From [Phialemoniopsis] sp. UDSM-2020 (lineage: Eukaryota > Ascomycota > Sordariomycetes > Thyridiales > Thyridiaceae), in assembly GCA_018873225.1 (NCBI GenBank), contig JAEILZ010000004.1, forward strand, positions 1,364,001 to 1,428,000: a stretch of DNA of 64,000 nucleotides, in the 5' to 3' direction. Below are positions 22,389 through 33,028 of the stretch, piece by piece. The notes beneath the pieces were generated by a model. The model had not been told where the DNA came from and did not search any database. It saw only the letters and a list, made by a program, of their open reading frames with translations. Both the position numbers and the translations under genes were made by a program. Every line of letters starts with the position of its first letter. Positions within the stretch are counted from its first letter, which is position 1.

Positions 22389-24187
22389 CTACCCGATTAC
22401 ACGCTTGAGGATCTCTTCGCGGGGGTAGTTGGTGTTACGCCATCGAGAAATAAAGTCGTCTCGGTTGACTGTAGTTATGTGACTTAGCCCTGTGGATCAC
22501 ACGACAGATACGCAGGCAATATGCATGTTGTGTACTTACTGTATGCCCCAGACATTCTTCGCATCCCTACGAATGCGCTCCTACCATGCATGACCCGCCA
22601 GTTGTCAAAGACTAGGATAATTGTCAGAAACTTAACGATGCATAGAACAGAGAAAAAGAGAATGGAGGTCATACTCAGGGTTTGCCCTGGCTTCAACTGC
22701 GTCCAATACTCGACATCCGGCCGCCGCAGAATCGCCTCCCACTTGCGGGCTGCGTCGTACCACTGCACTGGGTCGATGCCGTTATCAAAGGGAACGACTC
22801 CACGGTCATCGTTGTTCCACCGGACCCGATGCAGCTCGCCAGTGTCCTCGGAGATCTCTAGAACCGGATATCTCTTGTCGGGGGAGATGGTGATGCCCTC
22901 GTTGCCACTGGCATGCCAAGGCAGTCGCACTTTTGACAGAATGTCATATGCGCCGGGGTCTTGCTCTTTGAGGATCTTTGCTGCGTAAAACGAGTCCACG
23001 AGGAGCGACTCGCCGCCCATGGATCCGGACTCTGGCGAGTGGTCCGGCGGTGGTATGTGAGAGAGCATGTGGAAGGCTTGCAGGCCTGAGGGGTCAGTAA
23101 AGTAAGTATTATCGGTATGGGCCGGGAGGGCGATGTTTGTATACGCCGTGTCAGCCTTGGCCAAGTCCGGGATGAAGTCGTAGAAGCCGCCGTAGTGTGT
23201 CTCGCGGATGAAGGCAATGCGCTCCAGGAGTTTCTTTGTGTCTTCGGCATTTTCATACGGGACTTCCTCTACGAAGGCAAATCCGTAGATTCTCTATATA
23301 TCTTGCATTAGTTGGCACATCTCCAGATTTACCATGTTGAGCCTTACTATCTTTGATGTCAGAGAAGCAATGCTCTTCTCGGACGCTTCGTCCATGACCT
23401 CTTGATAAGTTACGGTCGGCGGAGCATCCTTGATCTCCGCGCCACCCCAGTGTTGGAGCCTGCCATTGTCAATACTGATGACAAGTAGAATATCACTTAA
23501 AGAGGCTACTCACTCGATGGGCTCAGTGAATCGATAATCATTGTTTTGGTAGTGGGTGATCAGATCCCATGGGTACAAGCTCTCATGGCTGTCTGCTGAC
23601 CCTACATATTCAAGTATTGATGAGCAAAAGGGCAAGGCTTGCAGCGTGCGGATATGATGGCAACCCTACATCTTACTCTGAGTCCGTTCTTTTCAGCATG
23701 TGCCTCGGTTGCAATAATATCCGCCGGAATCTACGAGACCAGCATTTCAGTCAGAGAACTTGCATACCCTAAGGAGCGCCACTCTATTACTGATACTGAC
23801 CTCAAAAGTGTTAAAGTTGCGCTGGAGGGTGTCCTGGTTGACACAATGCGAGCAGCGACAGTTATCCCTGGATGGTGTGTAAGTGTTGATTGGCCCGCCC
23901 CTAACTGCACAAGTTGGTGTAACAGACCTTAGCCATATGTTCGGCCTGTCGTGTCAGATACTCGTTAGTTCGGACTGGTTCGACACCTGTATGCACGCAG
24001 GGCAGGCTTGGGAAGCGTGATGATGCAAGACAATACGCTGTTACACGTACAGTTCACGCCGCTTAGCTGCCTGGGCCGAGGCGATCTCAATTGCGCCAGG
24101 CTTTATCTTGATGGCGGGCTGGACATCTGCACTGAATCTCCGTAGAATCCCCCGCGTCTGGAAACCAGCTGCCTTTCTGAAAATCAT
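22389..24187 (-). CDS. TMLH: Trimethyllysine dioxygenase (carnitine biosynthesis)
   Basis: Fe(II)/2-oxoglutarate enzyme that hydroxylates N6-trimethyllysine, the first step of carnitine synthesis, in mitochondria. Nine exons: 24051-24187, 23928-23945, 23801-23867, 23670-23730, 23514-23601, 23348-23459, 22675-23293, 22540-22611 and 22389-22489. All phases agree and the total is 424 aa. Residues 1-23 look like a mitochondrial presequence (MIFRKAAGFQTRGILRRFSA). The N-terminal zinc-type domain has NIWLRDNCRCSHC; the dioxygenase domain has the iron ligands HTD (220-222) and His376 in DNWRVMHGR, plus the 2-oxoglutarate Arg in MRRMSGAY. Exon 2 is 18 nt and completes the NIWLR motif. Without it the protein loses a family hallmark. 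Related gamma-butyrobetaine dioxygenase is the main alternative; the presequence and N-terminal cysteines do not decide between them. Confidence 0.88.
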
Positions 24188-25510
24188 TTCATGTCAGTTC
24201 GGAGATTCTGCCTCTCTCACATGTCGATATCCACCAAGGATCCTCACCTGATGACCCCCGCCCTGCAACCGGCCAAAACGTTCATTGGAGCACGTGTAAC
24301 AGCAGATCGATTCGTTGTGTGTGATAATCACTAAATCTCGATGGTGGACTGCAGGTCCATACACAGACTGCAAAGTGGTTGCACACAAGAGACAAGTCGA
24401 ACGAAAGAGCGGCAAGGATTGTGAAAGTGCAAGAGAGACAAGTCTCATGCGTCGACCGAATTCCCGGCCTCGGTCGTCAAGCTCGGAAGCAAGGGGAGTG
24501 GGGCTTTAGCGAGCAAACATGGGAACCGTCCCGCTGGAAGTGCCGTGGGTCTCCACTGGAGCTTTGCTCTTTGACCTTTAAGCGCCTGCGGTCGGTTCAA
24601 TGGGCCGGACCCATCTTCACATCAACCACCATAGGAGGGGGAAGGGGACCCGAGAAGCTGGATAGGATTCAATGATTCCACCTGCAACCAGCGTTTCGAA
24701 GGGCGTCGTTGGTTCCAGCAGCTGGCCTCTTGCGGTGCCACGACCCCGATCCCAGACCGCCTCCGGGCCCAAGACCTGCTTCTGCAAGGCACAGCTCGTC
24801 GGACGGCGCCTACCTGGCCAAGGAGGGCCGCGATCCCCTGGTATAAGCGCCACATGGGTTCCCAACCTAGGCCATCGTCGGCCACTCGATCGCGAGACTG
24901 GTGAGGTTCGTCAAGTGATTCCTCGCCGCTGCTTGTCGTGATGGGCACCGGCAGCTTGGGATTATCCCCGTTGTGGTTTAGCCGTGCTGCTCTCCCTGCA
25001 TTCCACCTGGATGTTGGCCGTTTGTCCCGACCACCATGGTGGGCTCTAGGCGTTCTGAGCTGGGCATCACGGCGACGTGAGTGGCGCTTCTCGACATCGT
25101 AGTGGTGATCAACAAGCATGATGCCACTATCGTGGCCCGGGTGATATCCACCACGGGGGAAGTCTGTCACTGGAGACGCGCTCAAGCGACAAGACCTTGA
25201 CAGACAGTGTGCCTCGTGTGGCTCCCCTCATGCACGACAGCAGTAGTATCCCAAGCGACAATATCATATTGGGTTGTTGTTATAGCTTGTTGGACCACAC
25301 GTTTGGCTACATGTTGGTCTGCGGTCTGGCATATAGACGCAGATGCTGCTCTCGATATCCAACACTTTGTAAAGAACAGAAAGTGTAAATCAGAGGCAAC
25401 AACATCTCATTCTCGTTTTAGAAACCACGTTCTATTTCTATGTTTATATAATCTTGATTTCTTACCACATGCAAGACGACTTGCGCTTGTAGTTGTGGTG
25501 CTCTTTCAGG
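24188..25510. other. Intergenic, divergent
   Basis: Upstream of TMLH (-) and of a small putative gene (+). ORFs on both strands at 24.6-25.2 kb are overlapping and featureless. No RNA gene recognised. Confidence 0.45.
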
Positions 25511-26038
25511 ATGCCAGCCATCGCGCCAGTACCAACAACGCCAGGCATCCTGCTGGCATCCCCCAACACTCTCGCCCCTACCGGAACATGTATGTTCAAT
25601 GCACCAGCTCTTGCGGCCACCGCCAGCCTGGCTGCTTTCTTCGCCGTTTCCTCATTGAGCCTCCTGATATGGATCAACCGAGTACGAATACTGTCCATCA
25701 TCGACCGCCTGTGGAAAGACCGGCAACCTCCCAGCATGGTTCACCGATGGCCGAGAGAACATATCTTCTGGAAGACGCAGATGTCTCCGCCGCCGGTGCC
25801 GCCGAAATCACCACAACCGGCTACCATACGGCGCTCAGGCATGCCAAGCCCTCGCAGAAGCCGGCTTGAGTGGAGGAGCGCCCATCCAGCATTCATCACG
25901 AACACCGCTCATCCCCCCTTTCACGCGCAAACACCGGTCGAGCTGCCAGCGTCACCTGTCGAAGAGCACGACAGCTCCTGGTACATCCAGTACTACACCC
26001 GGCCGTGGCGATCCTCACGCTACCCCGACTATATATAA
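25511..26038 (+). CDS. Putative single-pass membrane protein, orphan
   Basis: Open frame of 175 aa from the ATG at 25511 (AGGATGCCA). A hydrophobic span at about residues 28-55 (ALAATASLAAFFAVSSLSLL) is followed by basic residues (INRVR...DRLWKDR). A Pro-rich tail with PPPVPPKSP and a Trp/Tyr-rich C-terminus (SSWYIQYYTRPW) complete it. The topology suggests a short lumenal N-terminus and cytosolic tail. I know no family for it. The frame continues 6 codons upstream to a TTG, and the sequence just before the ATG (TCTTTCAG) resembles a splice acceptor, so an upstream exon is possible. Codon use is plausible but the gene could be spurious. Its stop is 276 bp from that of the PhoD-type gene. Confidence 0.45.
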   Translation: MPAIAPVPTTPGILLASPNTLAPTGTCMFNAPALAATASLAAFFAVSSLSLLIWINRVRILSIIDRLWKDRQPPSMVHRWPREHIFWKTQMSPPPVPPKSPQPATIRRSGMPSPRRSRLEWRSAHPAFITNTAHPPFHAQTPVELPASPVEEHDSSWYIQYYTRPWRSSRYPDYI

Positions 26039-26314
26039 TGAGAAATGATGGAAAGAAAAAGGCTCTGTATACGTTTTATGCATTAGAGGAGGAGCATTCA
26101 CATTACGCTTGCTTGTTGTTGCTTTCAAAAATTGTTTGATACCACCTGTACTAGTATAACGACACGACAAAAGAAAGCACCTAAGCTAGGGGTAGTCCTT
26201 TCTATATTACCATTTGAAAATACAATACCAACACACGAGGAAAACATCTTACAAGCCCAAATTTTCGAGTCAATGCTACAAGAAGTACCAGCCTTCTATC
26301 TCCAAAGTGAGAAC

Positions 26315-28375
26315 CTAATGTCCGCGAATCCTGTCCCAGAACGATACCACCAAGGGCTTCTCCTCGACGGTTGCGGCCGGGGACAGCACAACGGTATTCC
26401 ACGTCTCGACACCATCCACAAAGAGGCGGTACTTGAGGCTGCTCTGGTCGCCCTCGGCAAGCGTCTCGATAGTGATGGCGCCAAACTTGGAGTTTCCTTT
26501 GTTGATATACCTGCACGACATCTGTTAGTGACCTCGACACGACTGAAGCAGCTATAAACTAGGGGGGCACCTACTTTAGCTGAATATCCAAATCATCCGT
26601 CTGCCGGTATGTCGGAATAGGCGAGTAGAATTGGCTGAGCGGGCTAGCCGAGAACTCATGCACCGCCGCGCCCTCACTCCACCTCGATCCAGGCGGTGGC
26701 GGGAACTTCGTCGCCGCGAACTCGTGCCTGTCGCCCGAGAGCACGACGACGCCGAGCCCACGCGAGCCGACGTCCCACATGGCCTCGAGCACGCGCTGGC
26801 GCTCGTGCAAAAAGCCGCCCCAGGTGTCCTTGGTGTTGACGCGCCAGTTCTTGGTGAAGGGCACTGACGATGCCACGATCTTCCACTTGACGCCCCTGGG
26901 CTCGGGCCGGGCTAGGAAAGCGAGTAGGTCCCTGAGCTGCTGCGCGCCGAGCATGGTCTTATCGGCGTCCTCCCAGGCGATCTTGTTGTTGGATCGGTAG
27001 GATCGCGTGTCCATGAGGAAGAAGCTCGCCGGGCCCTGGGAGAACTCAAAGTAGGTCGCATTCTGGTTGAGAGCGCCCACGCCCACCTGCTTGACTGGAG
27101 GGGGGTTGACGGCTGTCTGGTAGTGGTGGTAGGGTTCAGTAGCGTTGTAGTAAACGCCGGTGAAGTTGGCATCCCAGTCGTTTCTGATCTCGTGGTCGTC
27201 CAGCACATGGATCCAGCTCAAGTTCTGTCCCACAGCTTGCCAGTCCGGCGACGCGTAGACCTGGCGGTACTTTTGTCTGTAATCCTCGACACCCTTGCCC
27301 CACCAGCGCGGAACATCGACGTAAATGAAGTCGCCAAGGAAGAGCATGAACTGGGCGCCCAGGGATGGTAGCACGTTGGCAAGATGCCGAAGACCAGGGA
27401 TGGCGAGCGGGTGATCCAGCGGACTGTACGGAAGCCTTGAGACAATGCATGAAGTGCTGAGGAAGGTAAATTGGCCCTGGTGAATGTCCGATGTTCGCCC
27501 TGCCCGCGGCGCTGCGGTGAACTCTCCAGAGTGATTGTTCGAAGAGACCCATTCGTAGGTACGCTGGCTGCCATGTCTGAGGGGGATGGTCAGCACGGCG
27601 GTGTAGTCCGTATCTTCAGTTGTATATCGAACACCCCCGGCGGTCTGCCACAGCGGGTTGTCGAACGGTGGCTGGGGGTCTTTGATGTGTATTTCAACGC
27701 TGACAGGCATCTTCAACTGGTCGGGCTCTCGAATGAGCAGCTTGGCCTCGGTATCCGAGACGTAGCCGACCCTGACAAAGGACAAGTCGTCCCCAGTATA
27801 AGAGTGCTCGGAGAAAACCCGGTCCGCGACCATGGCAACGCATGCAATGTTGATGACCAGAGTCAGGAGCGACAGAAGAAGACTCGTGGGACTCGGTGTG
27901 CCGACCAGAAGAGTCTTGAGAATATGTGGCGGCTTCACCTGGAGGGTCACCACCTCCTGGACACCCACATCTTCCACGACAACTTTCTCATCGCCGTTGA
28001 CAGCAGGAATCTCATCTTCTTCCGGCTCTTCCCTCACTGTGGTCTCCTTGACCACAATGTCAATCTCATCATCAACGACCTCGTAAGGAGTCTGTTTCAG
28101 TTGGCTGAAGATGAAAGAAGGGACATAAATAGCAAACAGGGTGAAGACAGCAGTTGCTGCAGGCTAGTGGCGGTTTGTTAGCTGAGCTCATAGTACGAGC
28201 TGTGATAGCATCCTAATTCAAACTTACAGGTAGTAGTGCCTAGGCCATGATGCATTAGTTTCACATCCCATGAGATAACCACAGGGGTTCAACTCACCCA
28301 ACGTAGGAAAAAGTATGACAATATCCTCAGGGCAATAGAGGAAATGCCCGCGATCCGGGTTTCTGGTAACGACAT
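26315..28375 (-). CDS. Membrane-anchored PhoD-like metallophosphatase
   Basis: Exons 28298-28375, 28228-28239 (12 nt), 26575-28163 and 26315-26510 give 624 aa. The N-terminus has hydrophobic spans: ISSIALRILSYFFLRW with ALLP-PAATAVFTLFAIYV, and LLLSLLTLVINIACVAMV near 130. The catalytic domain therefore lies on the lumenal or outer side, or the cytosolic side, depending on topology. PhoD metal-site motifs are visible: SCIVSRLPY, FLGDFIYVD, DDHEIRNDWD and LSGDRHEFA. The last exon adds YINKGNSKFGAI and a beta-rich tail. Family members are phosphodiesterases or alkaline phosphatases binding Fe/Ca; the substrate here is unknown. The 12-nt exon 2 is inferred from phase, GTAAGT and a GCTAAC branch, and it is the least certain piece. 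The minus-strand frame beginning at 28055 is internal, not a start. Confidence 0.85.
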
Positions 28376-29109
28376 CTTGTTTGAAGGTCTGGTATCTACC
28401 ACGGGGCTTACAAGCCCAGGTAGCTCTGAATGATTACGCAGAATAAGGTACCTTTTTAAGTTCGACAAGCAAGGAAGCACAGACGCCCCGCCTTGCAAGA
28501 CGGCGGTAATTGATCTAATATGTACTCCGTATCTGTAGACTGGGGGCTAATTTAAGATGGCTCAAATAACGAAAACGGAGCATTTCCCCCAGGAAAGTAC
28601 CGGTTGACAAGGAGACGTGCCGCAACGAATGACGAGGTACCGTCACAGCATGGTCATGAAATCCCATGTGGCTGAAGCTATGCTGCGATGATATCAGCGA
28701 TCGTGTTTTAGCCTCTGTCTGTAGCTGTGGCGTACCCGCTGGACCAATCTCCATGGCGGCAAAACCAACCAGAAACATTGAACCTTGTCGCCCTAGCGTG
28801 TCCTCTCGTGTCTCACAAATTGCCCTGGACTTGGTCATCGAGGATCCGAATTGAATCGATCCACCCCATCCGCCCACCCCTGTCCGCTGTCCCATTTTAG
28901 CGGGCTTGGAATTTTGGATCTTCCGCGCGTGGGCGACCCGCCATTTGGTGAGCCAGGGGGTGCTGCAACGTGTGCTCCTTTTCGCGATCCATTTGATAGC
29001 TGGCCACTGCACCAAGGAAAAAGAGCGAGATAGAGAGAGGCACGCAACAACCCCATCGCCAACCCTCGTCCCCTCCCCTTATCCGCCCGCCGCGCACAAC
29101 GACGCCATC
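28376..29109. promoter_or_regulatory. Divergent promoter region, PhoD-like / p24
   Basis: 734 bp between divergent start codons. The p24 leader just before 29110 is C-rich. No other feature seen. Confidence 0.5.
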
Positions 29110-29985
29110 ATGAAGTTGTCACTCGTCACGTACGGGCTGTTTGCCTGGCTCGCCTCCGAGGTCGCCGCGACGGCCCTGACCTACAAGCTGGTCGCCAACG
29201 AGAAGGCCTGCTTCTACACCCGGACCCAGAACAAGGGCGAGAAGATTGCCTTTTACTTTGCTGTACGCCAAACCCCGGGTTCCTGAATCACGCCTGTGGT
29301 GGTGATTCAGATCATTCAAGTCTTCAACCAGGGGAGAACAGTATAGCTGACGCGCATCAATTGCTAGGTCCAATCCGGAGGTTCGTTCGATGTCGACTAC
29401 GAGGTCACCGGGCCCAGCGGCAAGGTCATTGTGGACGGCGAGAAGGAGCGCCAGGCCGATTACGTCTTCACGGCGAACGATGTCGGCGAGTACAGATTCT
29501 GCTTCAACAACGAGATGAGCACGTACACGGATAAATACGTCGACTTCGAGATCGCTGTAAGAGATATCCCTAGGCCCACGTGCGCAATTGGAACAGACTA
29601 GGATCTGCTGACACTCGTGTGCCACACGCATAGGTCGAGAACGAGGCTCGCGTCAACCTGCCCTCCAAGCAGGGCTCTTCCCCCGAACAGACCAGCGTCC
29701 TCGAGGAGGCCGCCTTCAAGCTCTCCGGCCAGCTCTCCGTCATCTCGAGGAACCAGAAGTACTTCCGCACTCGTGAGAACCGAAACTTCAGCACGGTCAG
29801 GAGCACGGAGAAGCGCATCATCAACTTCAGTCTTATCCAGTGCGGTCTGATCATGGCCATGGGTGGGCTGCAGGTCTTCATTGTCAGGTTCTTCTTCCAG
29901 GTATGTATACCCGTTACTGTGATCTCTTTGGACAGCTAAGCGGTACTAACAATCAAATTAGGGCGCGAGGAAAGGCTACGTGTAA
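29110..29985 (+). CDS. p24 / TMED family cargo receptor (Erp-type)
   Basis: Type I membrane protein cycling between ER and Golgi in COPII/COPI vesicles. Exons 29110-29262, 29368-29556, 29634-29900 and 29962-29985 give 210 aa, the usual p24 length. A signal peptide (MKLSLVTYGLFAWLASEVAA) is followed by the GOLD domain. Its two cysteines lie in KACFYTRT and YRFCFNNEMS. A coiled-coil segment comes next (EEAAFKLSGQLSVISRNQKY), then one membrane span (FSLIQCGLIMAMGGLQVFIV) and the short tail RFFFQGARKGYV with a diphenylalanine ER-export signal. The last exon encodes only GARKGYV. The tail lacks a canonical KKxx; this suits the gamma/Erp3-like group better than others, but I do not fix the subfamily. 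All introns are in frame with GT-AG ends. Confidence 0.92.
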
Positions 29986-30405
29986 ATGCTTGGGAATTGC
30001 TGGGTTTAGGGTTTGGGCAAGGCGTACGAAAGTACTGGGAAAGGTCCCTCCGGCATGCATTGCATTGCGCATCCGTGACGAGTCCAATGCAGGATGATAA
30101 TAGACGGTAAAAGCGTGGTAAATGCAATTTGCGTATGGGACATCACGGCGCGTTGTAAGCTACTAGGTCATAGATGTTAAACGACATATGGGAACGATTG
30201 ACTATCCCGACTAAGCCAATGTTGAATTCGTTGTTCAGTGGCATGGTATCTCAAAAATCTTTTTCCAAACTCTTTTTTTGGCCCTTTTCATTCTAGATTC
30301 ATTTCAAAATCCAGCGGCGTCTTTTCAGAGCCGCTACAAGTCAACCAGATGCTCTCTTTTTCGGACCGTCTCTAATCTTTAGTTGCGATACGAGTCTGTC
30401 ATCTT
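29986..30405. other. Convergent 3' intergenic region
   Basis: Between the p24 and SER1 stop codons; AT-rich with T-runs around 30250-30300. Both 3' UTRs are expected here. Nothing else seen. Confidence 0.55.
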
Positions 30406-32051
30406 CTACTCCTTGGCAAATGAGTTGATAAAGTCTGCCAACCGCTGCGCACCCTCGAGGGTAATCGAGTTGTAGCTATAAGAGTGGTTTGTTAGCTTCC
30501 TACAACATTGCACAACATTGGATCAAGGGTAACGAACTTGGATGCCCTCATTCCACCAACGCTACGATGGCCCTTCAAGCCAAACAAGTTCAGGGCCTCG
30601 GCCCCCTTTAGGAAGGCCTTTTCGGCGTCGTCAGTGTTACCGCCCTATGACCAACACTGTCAGTCTTGCTGCCATTACTTCGTCAGGGCACTCCTCCTCA
30701 ACACAAACCTTGGTTACACGGAAGCAGATGTTCATGCGCGAGCGAGCAGCGGAATCAGGGACGACCCTGTAGACATCAGGGTGCGCCTCGAGGGCAGAGT
30801 AGATGAGGTTGGCCTTCTTTTCCGCAAGAGCGCCTTGGCCATGAGCCTTGTCCGTGAAGGTGGTCAGAAGCTGCTTCAAAACCAAGCCAGCAACATAGAC
30901 ACTTGAACAATGTCAGCACGTAAGCAACTCCAAATGTTTACGAGAGACTTCAGCTTACTCGAAGATGCTCAAAGTGTTGTATAGACTGTTGTTCTTGGCA
31001 GTGGTCTCGTACGAAAGCACCATGGGCGGGACGGGCAGACCAAGCTTCCGCAGAATAGCTGGCGCAGGCTGGGAGGTCGTAGGAGGTAGGAGGCTCTTCT
31101 TGAGCACAATGCCTGTGATACCTGCCACGCCCAAATTTCTAAGAGGTGTTACTTGTAAACCTGATATATCCCCAAATGTGTAAGGTATAAACTTACTTCT
31201 GCGCCCCGAACATGAATATTGAGTACAACTGCGCATCAACAGGCCGAGAGAGGATGTTGCTTGACATGTCAGCGACGGTATAAGGATCGCTACCGTCGGC
31301 GCGGGGCTTCAGGCACTCGGGGAAATTTTGGAATTCCACGCCTGCTTGTAATCAGCCATATATACCATAACAGCGTGCCATTGCAACTGACCGTCGACGG
31401 TCTCGTTTGAGCAGAAGTAAGTTAGAGCAGGATTTTTGGACAGCTTCCATGTGCTCTCGTCGGGGATCTTGCCGAACTTCCCACCATTGACGGTCCGGGC
31501 ATCGCAGACCATGTTGACGTACTCGGGGCCGACTAGGCGCTGGGCCTCCTGGTATGCCTTGAGCGACCAGCTGCCGGTGACAATGTAGTCGAGGACGAGC
31601 TCGCTGTCGACCTTCTTACGCAGCTCGCTGATAAGCACCTCCTGGTCGGCGTCCTTCTCGTCGGCCACTCCAAGGTTCTTGAGGATGGCGGCCTTCTGGC
31701 GCGTGACCCACGCGCCCACCATGTTCATCACCACCGCAGCGAACTGGCCACTGCCACCGGCCTGCTGAAAGATGATCTCATAGTCGTCCGAGATGTCGAG
31801 GAAGTTGGCCAGATCCGCCTTGGCCTCGTTGACGATCTTGGTCGCGTGTGAGGAGCGATGGCTCCATTCGGCAATACCGATGCCCGTTCCGGCGTAGTCA
31901 AGCAGCGCTGCGGATGCGGTCTCGAGCGGCTTCGTGGGAAGCGAGGCTGGGCCGGCCCCAAACTGTATGTAGGAGGAAGAGGATTAGCGATGTAGAATTC
32001 GCGGGAGAGGCAGTAGGTTCTTACGTAGACGACTTCCGATCTGCTGGGCAT
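30406..32051 (-). CDS. SER1: Phosphoserine aminotransferase
   Basis: PLP enzyme converting 3-phosphohydroxypyruvate and glutamate to phosphoserine in serine synthesis. Seven exons: 32025-32051, 31392-31962, 31197-31341, 30959-31138, 30709-30901, 30538-30644 and 30406-30475. The phases agree and give 430 aa, the normal fungal length. Motifs: FGAGPASLPTKPLE at the start of the fold, EWSHRSSHA, QQAGGSGQFAA (phosphate-binding), TGSWSLKA, and the Schiff-base lysine in FMFGAQKNLG, here K248. The codon for K248 is split AA|A by an intron. The domain ends with GHRSVGG and a short C-terminal helix. One donor (GTTCGT, intron 6) departs from consensus, but the resulting join ASN-YNSITLEGAQRLADF is in frame and family-like. 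Divergent with PRP45. Confidence 0.96.
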
Positions 32052-33028
32052 GGTCGCTCGTTGTGGTGGTGTCTGATCAGGGAGGTCAGTGGGGAGAAAG
32101 CAGAATATTGGTATATGTCGAAAGGAGAGACGGAGGGAAGTATAGAAACAGAAAGGGGATGGTATGTATACCGAGCAGAGAGGGATAAGAAGGTAAGGAG
32201 ACGCACCTAAGAATTGAGTCACGCTTGGTGTATTGCAGCTTTAACCCCCACTACCTTGATGCGGTTCGATGGTCTGGCTGTGTCCAATGGAACTCGATGA
32301 GCAGCGCGATTATTACTCAATTGCGTGGACTTTTGAATCCTGCCTAATATACGTACAAATTATCTTGAGCCGCGCTTTGCAGTGGTATTTCAAGATGTCT
32401 TTAATTCTCTAGGCCTTTTCGACATTGATGGCCTCGAAAGTCCATGACCCCACCAACATTTTCACAAGGACCCCTCCCAAGCCAAGCCGGTTTCGGGGTC
32501 TCTTACATTGGATGGGGAGAGGCAAGAGACGAAACTCGCATACAATTGACTACATGAGCTGACACATATTTTCCAATTGAAATATTGGCAAAAGACGCAC
32601 CCCCAGAGTCACGCGGGACAGCAGCATTAGTGAAGCACCTCTTGCATTGGATTGAACCAAGACATGCTGTTCAAGCAGAGTACGTCTCCATGGTTGGATC
32701 CCTGCAACTGCATCAAATACGTAGGTCCGTCATATGAATTCAGCTCGTCATTTGCTGGGAAATTTTACAGTGGAGAGTTTTCGCCCACTCCAGGGCTTAT
32801 CTTATCGACTCGCTCCTCTCCAAGCGCTAAACCCACCCTGGCGTGGTCGCTGCTTGCCTGGGCTTTGGCTTTGCATGGGACGCCAAAAATCCCAGATCCA
32901 GCCTCCGCAATCAGAGGTGCTCTGTGTGGTTTTTTGACGAGGCCTATCAGCCCCAGCAACAAACCTTCAATCCACAGATCACGCGGCAGCCCAGCTTCCC
33001 CAAACGCTGTCGCCGACCAGATCACGAG
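32052..33028. promoter_or_regulatory. Divergent promoter region, SER1 / PRP45
   Basis: 977 bp between divergent start codons. The PRP45 frame remains open upstream of 33029, but that segment does not resemble the family. ATGs at 32663 and 32876 would be upstream ATGs if the leader is long. Confidence 0.5.

Noticed and set aside
32843..33028. N-terminal extension of Prp45
   Set aside because: Open frame without family similarity; family N-terminus begins at MSSIAASLAQ.
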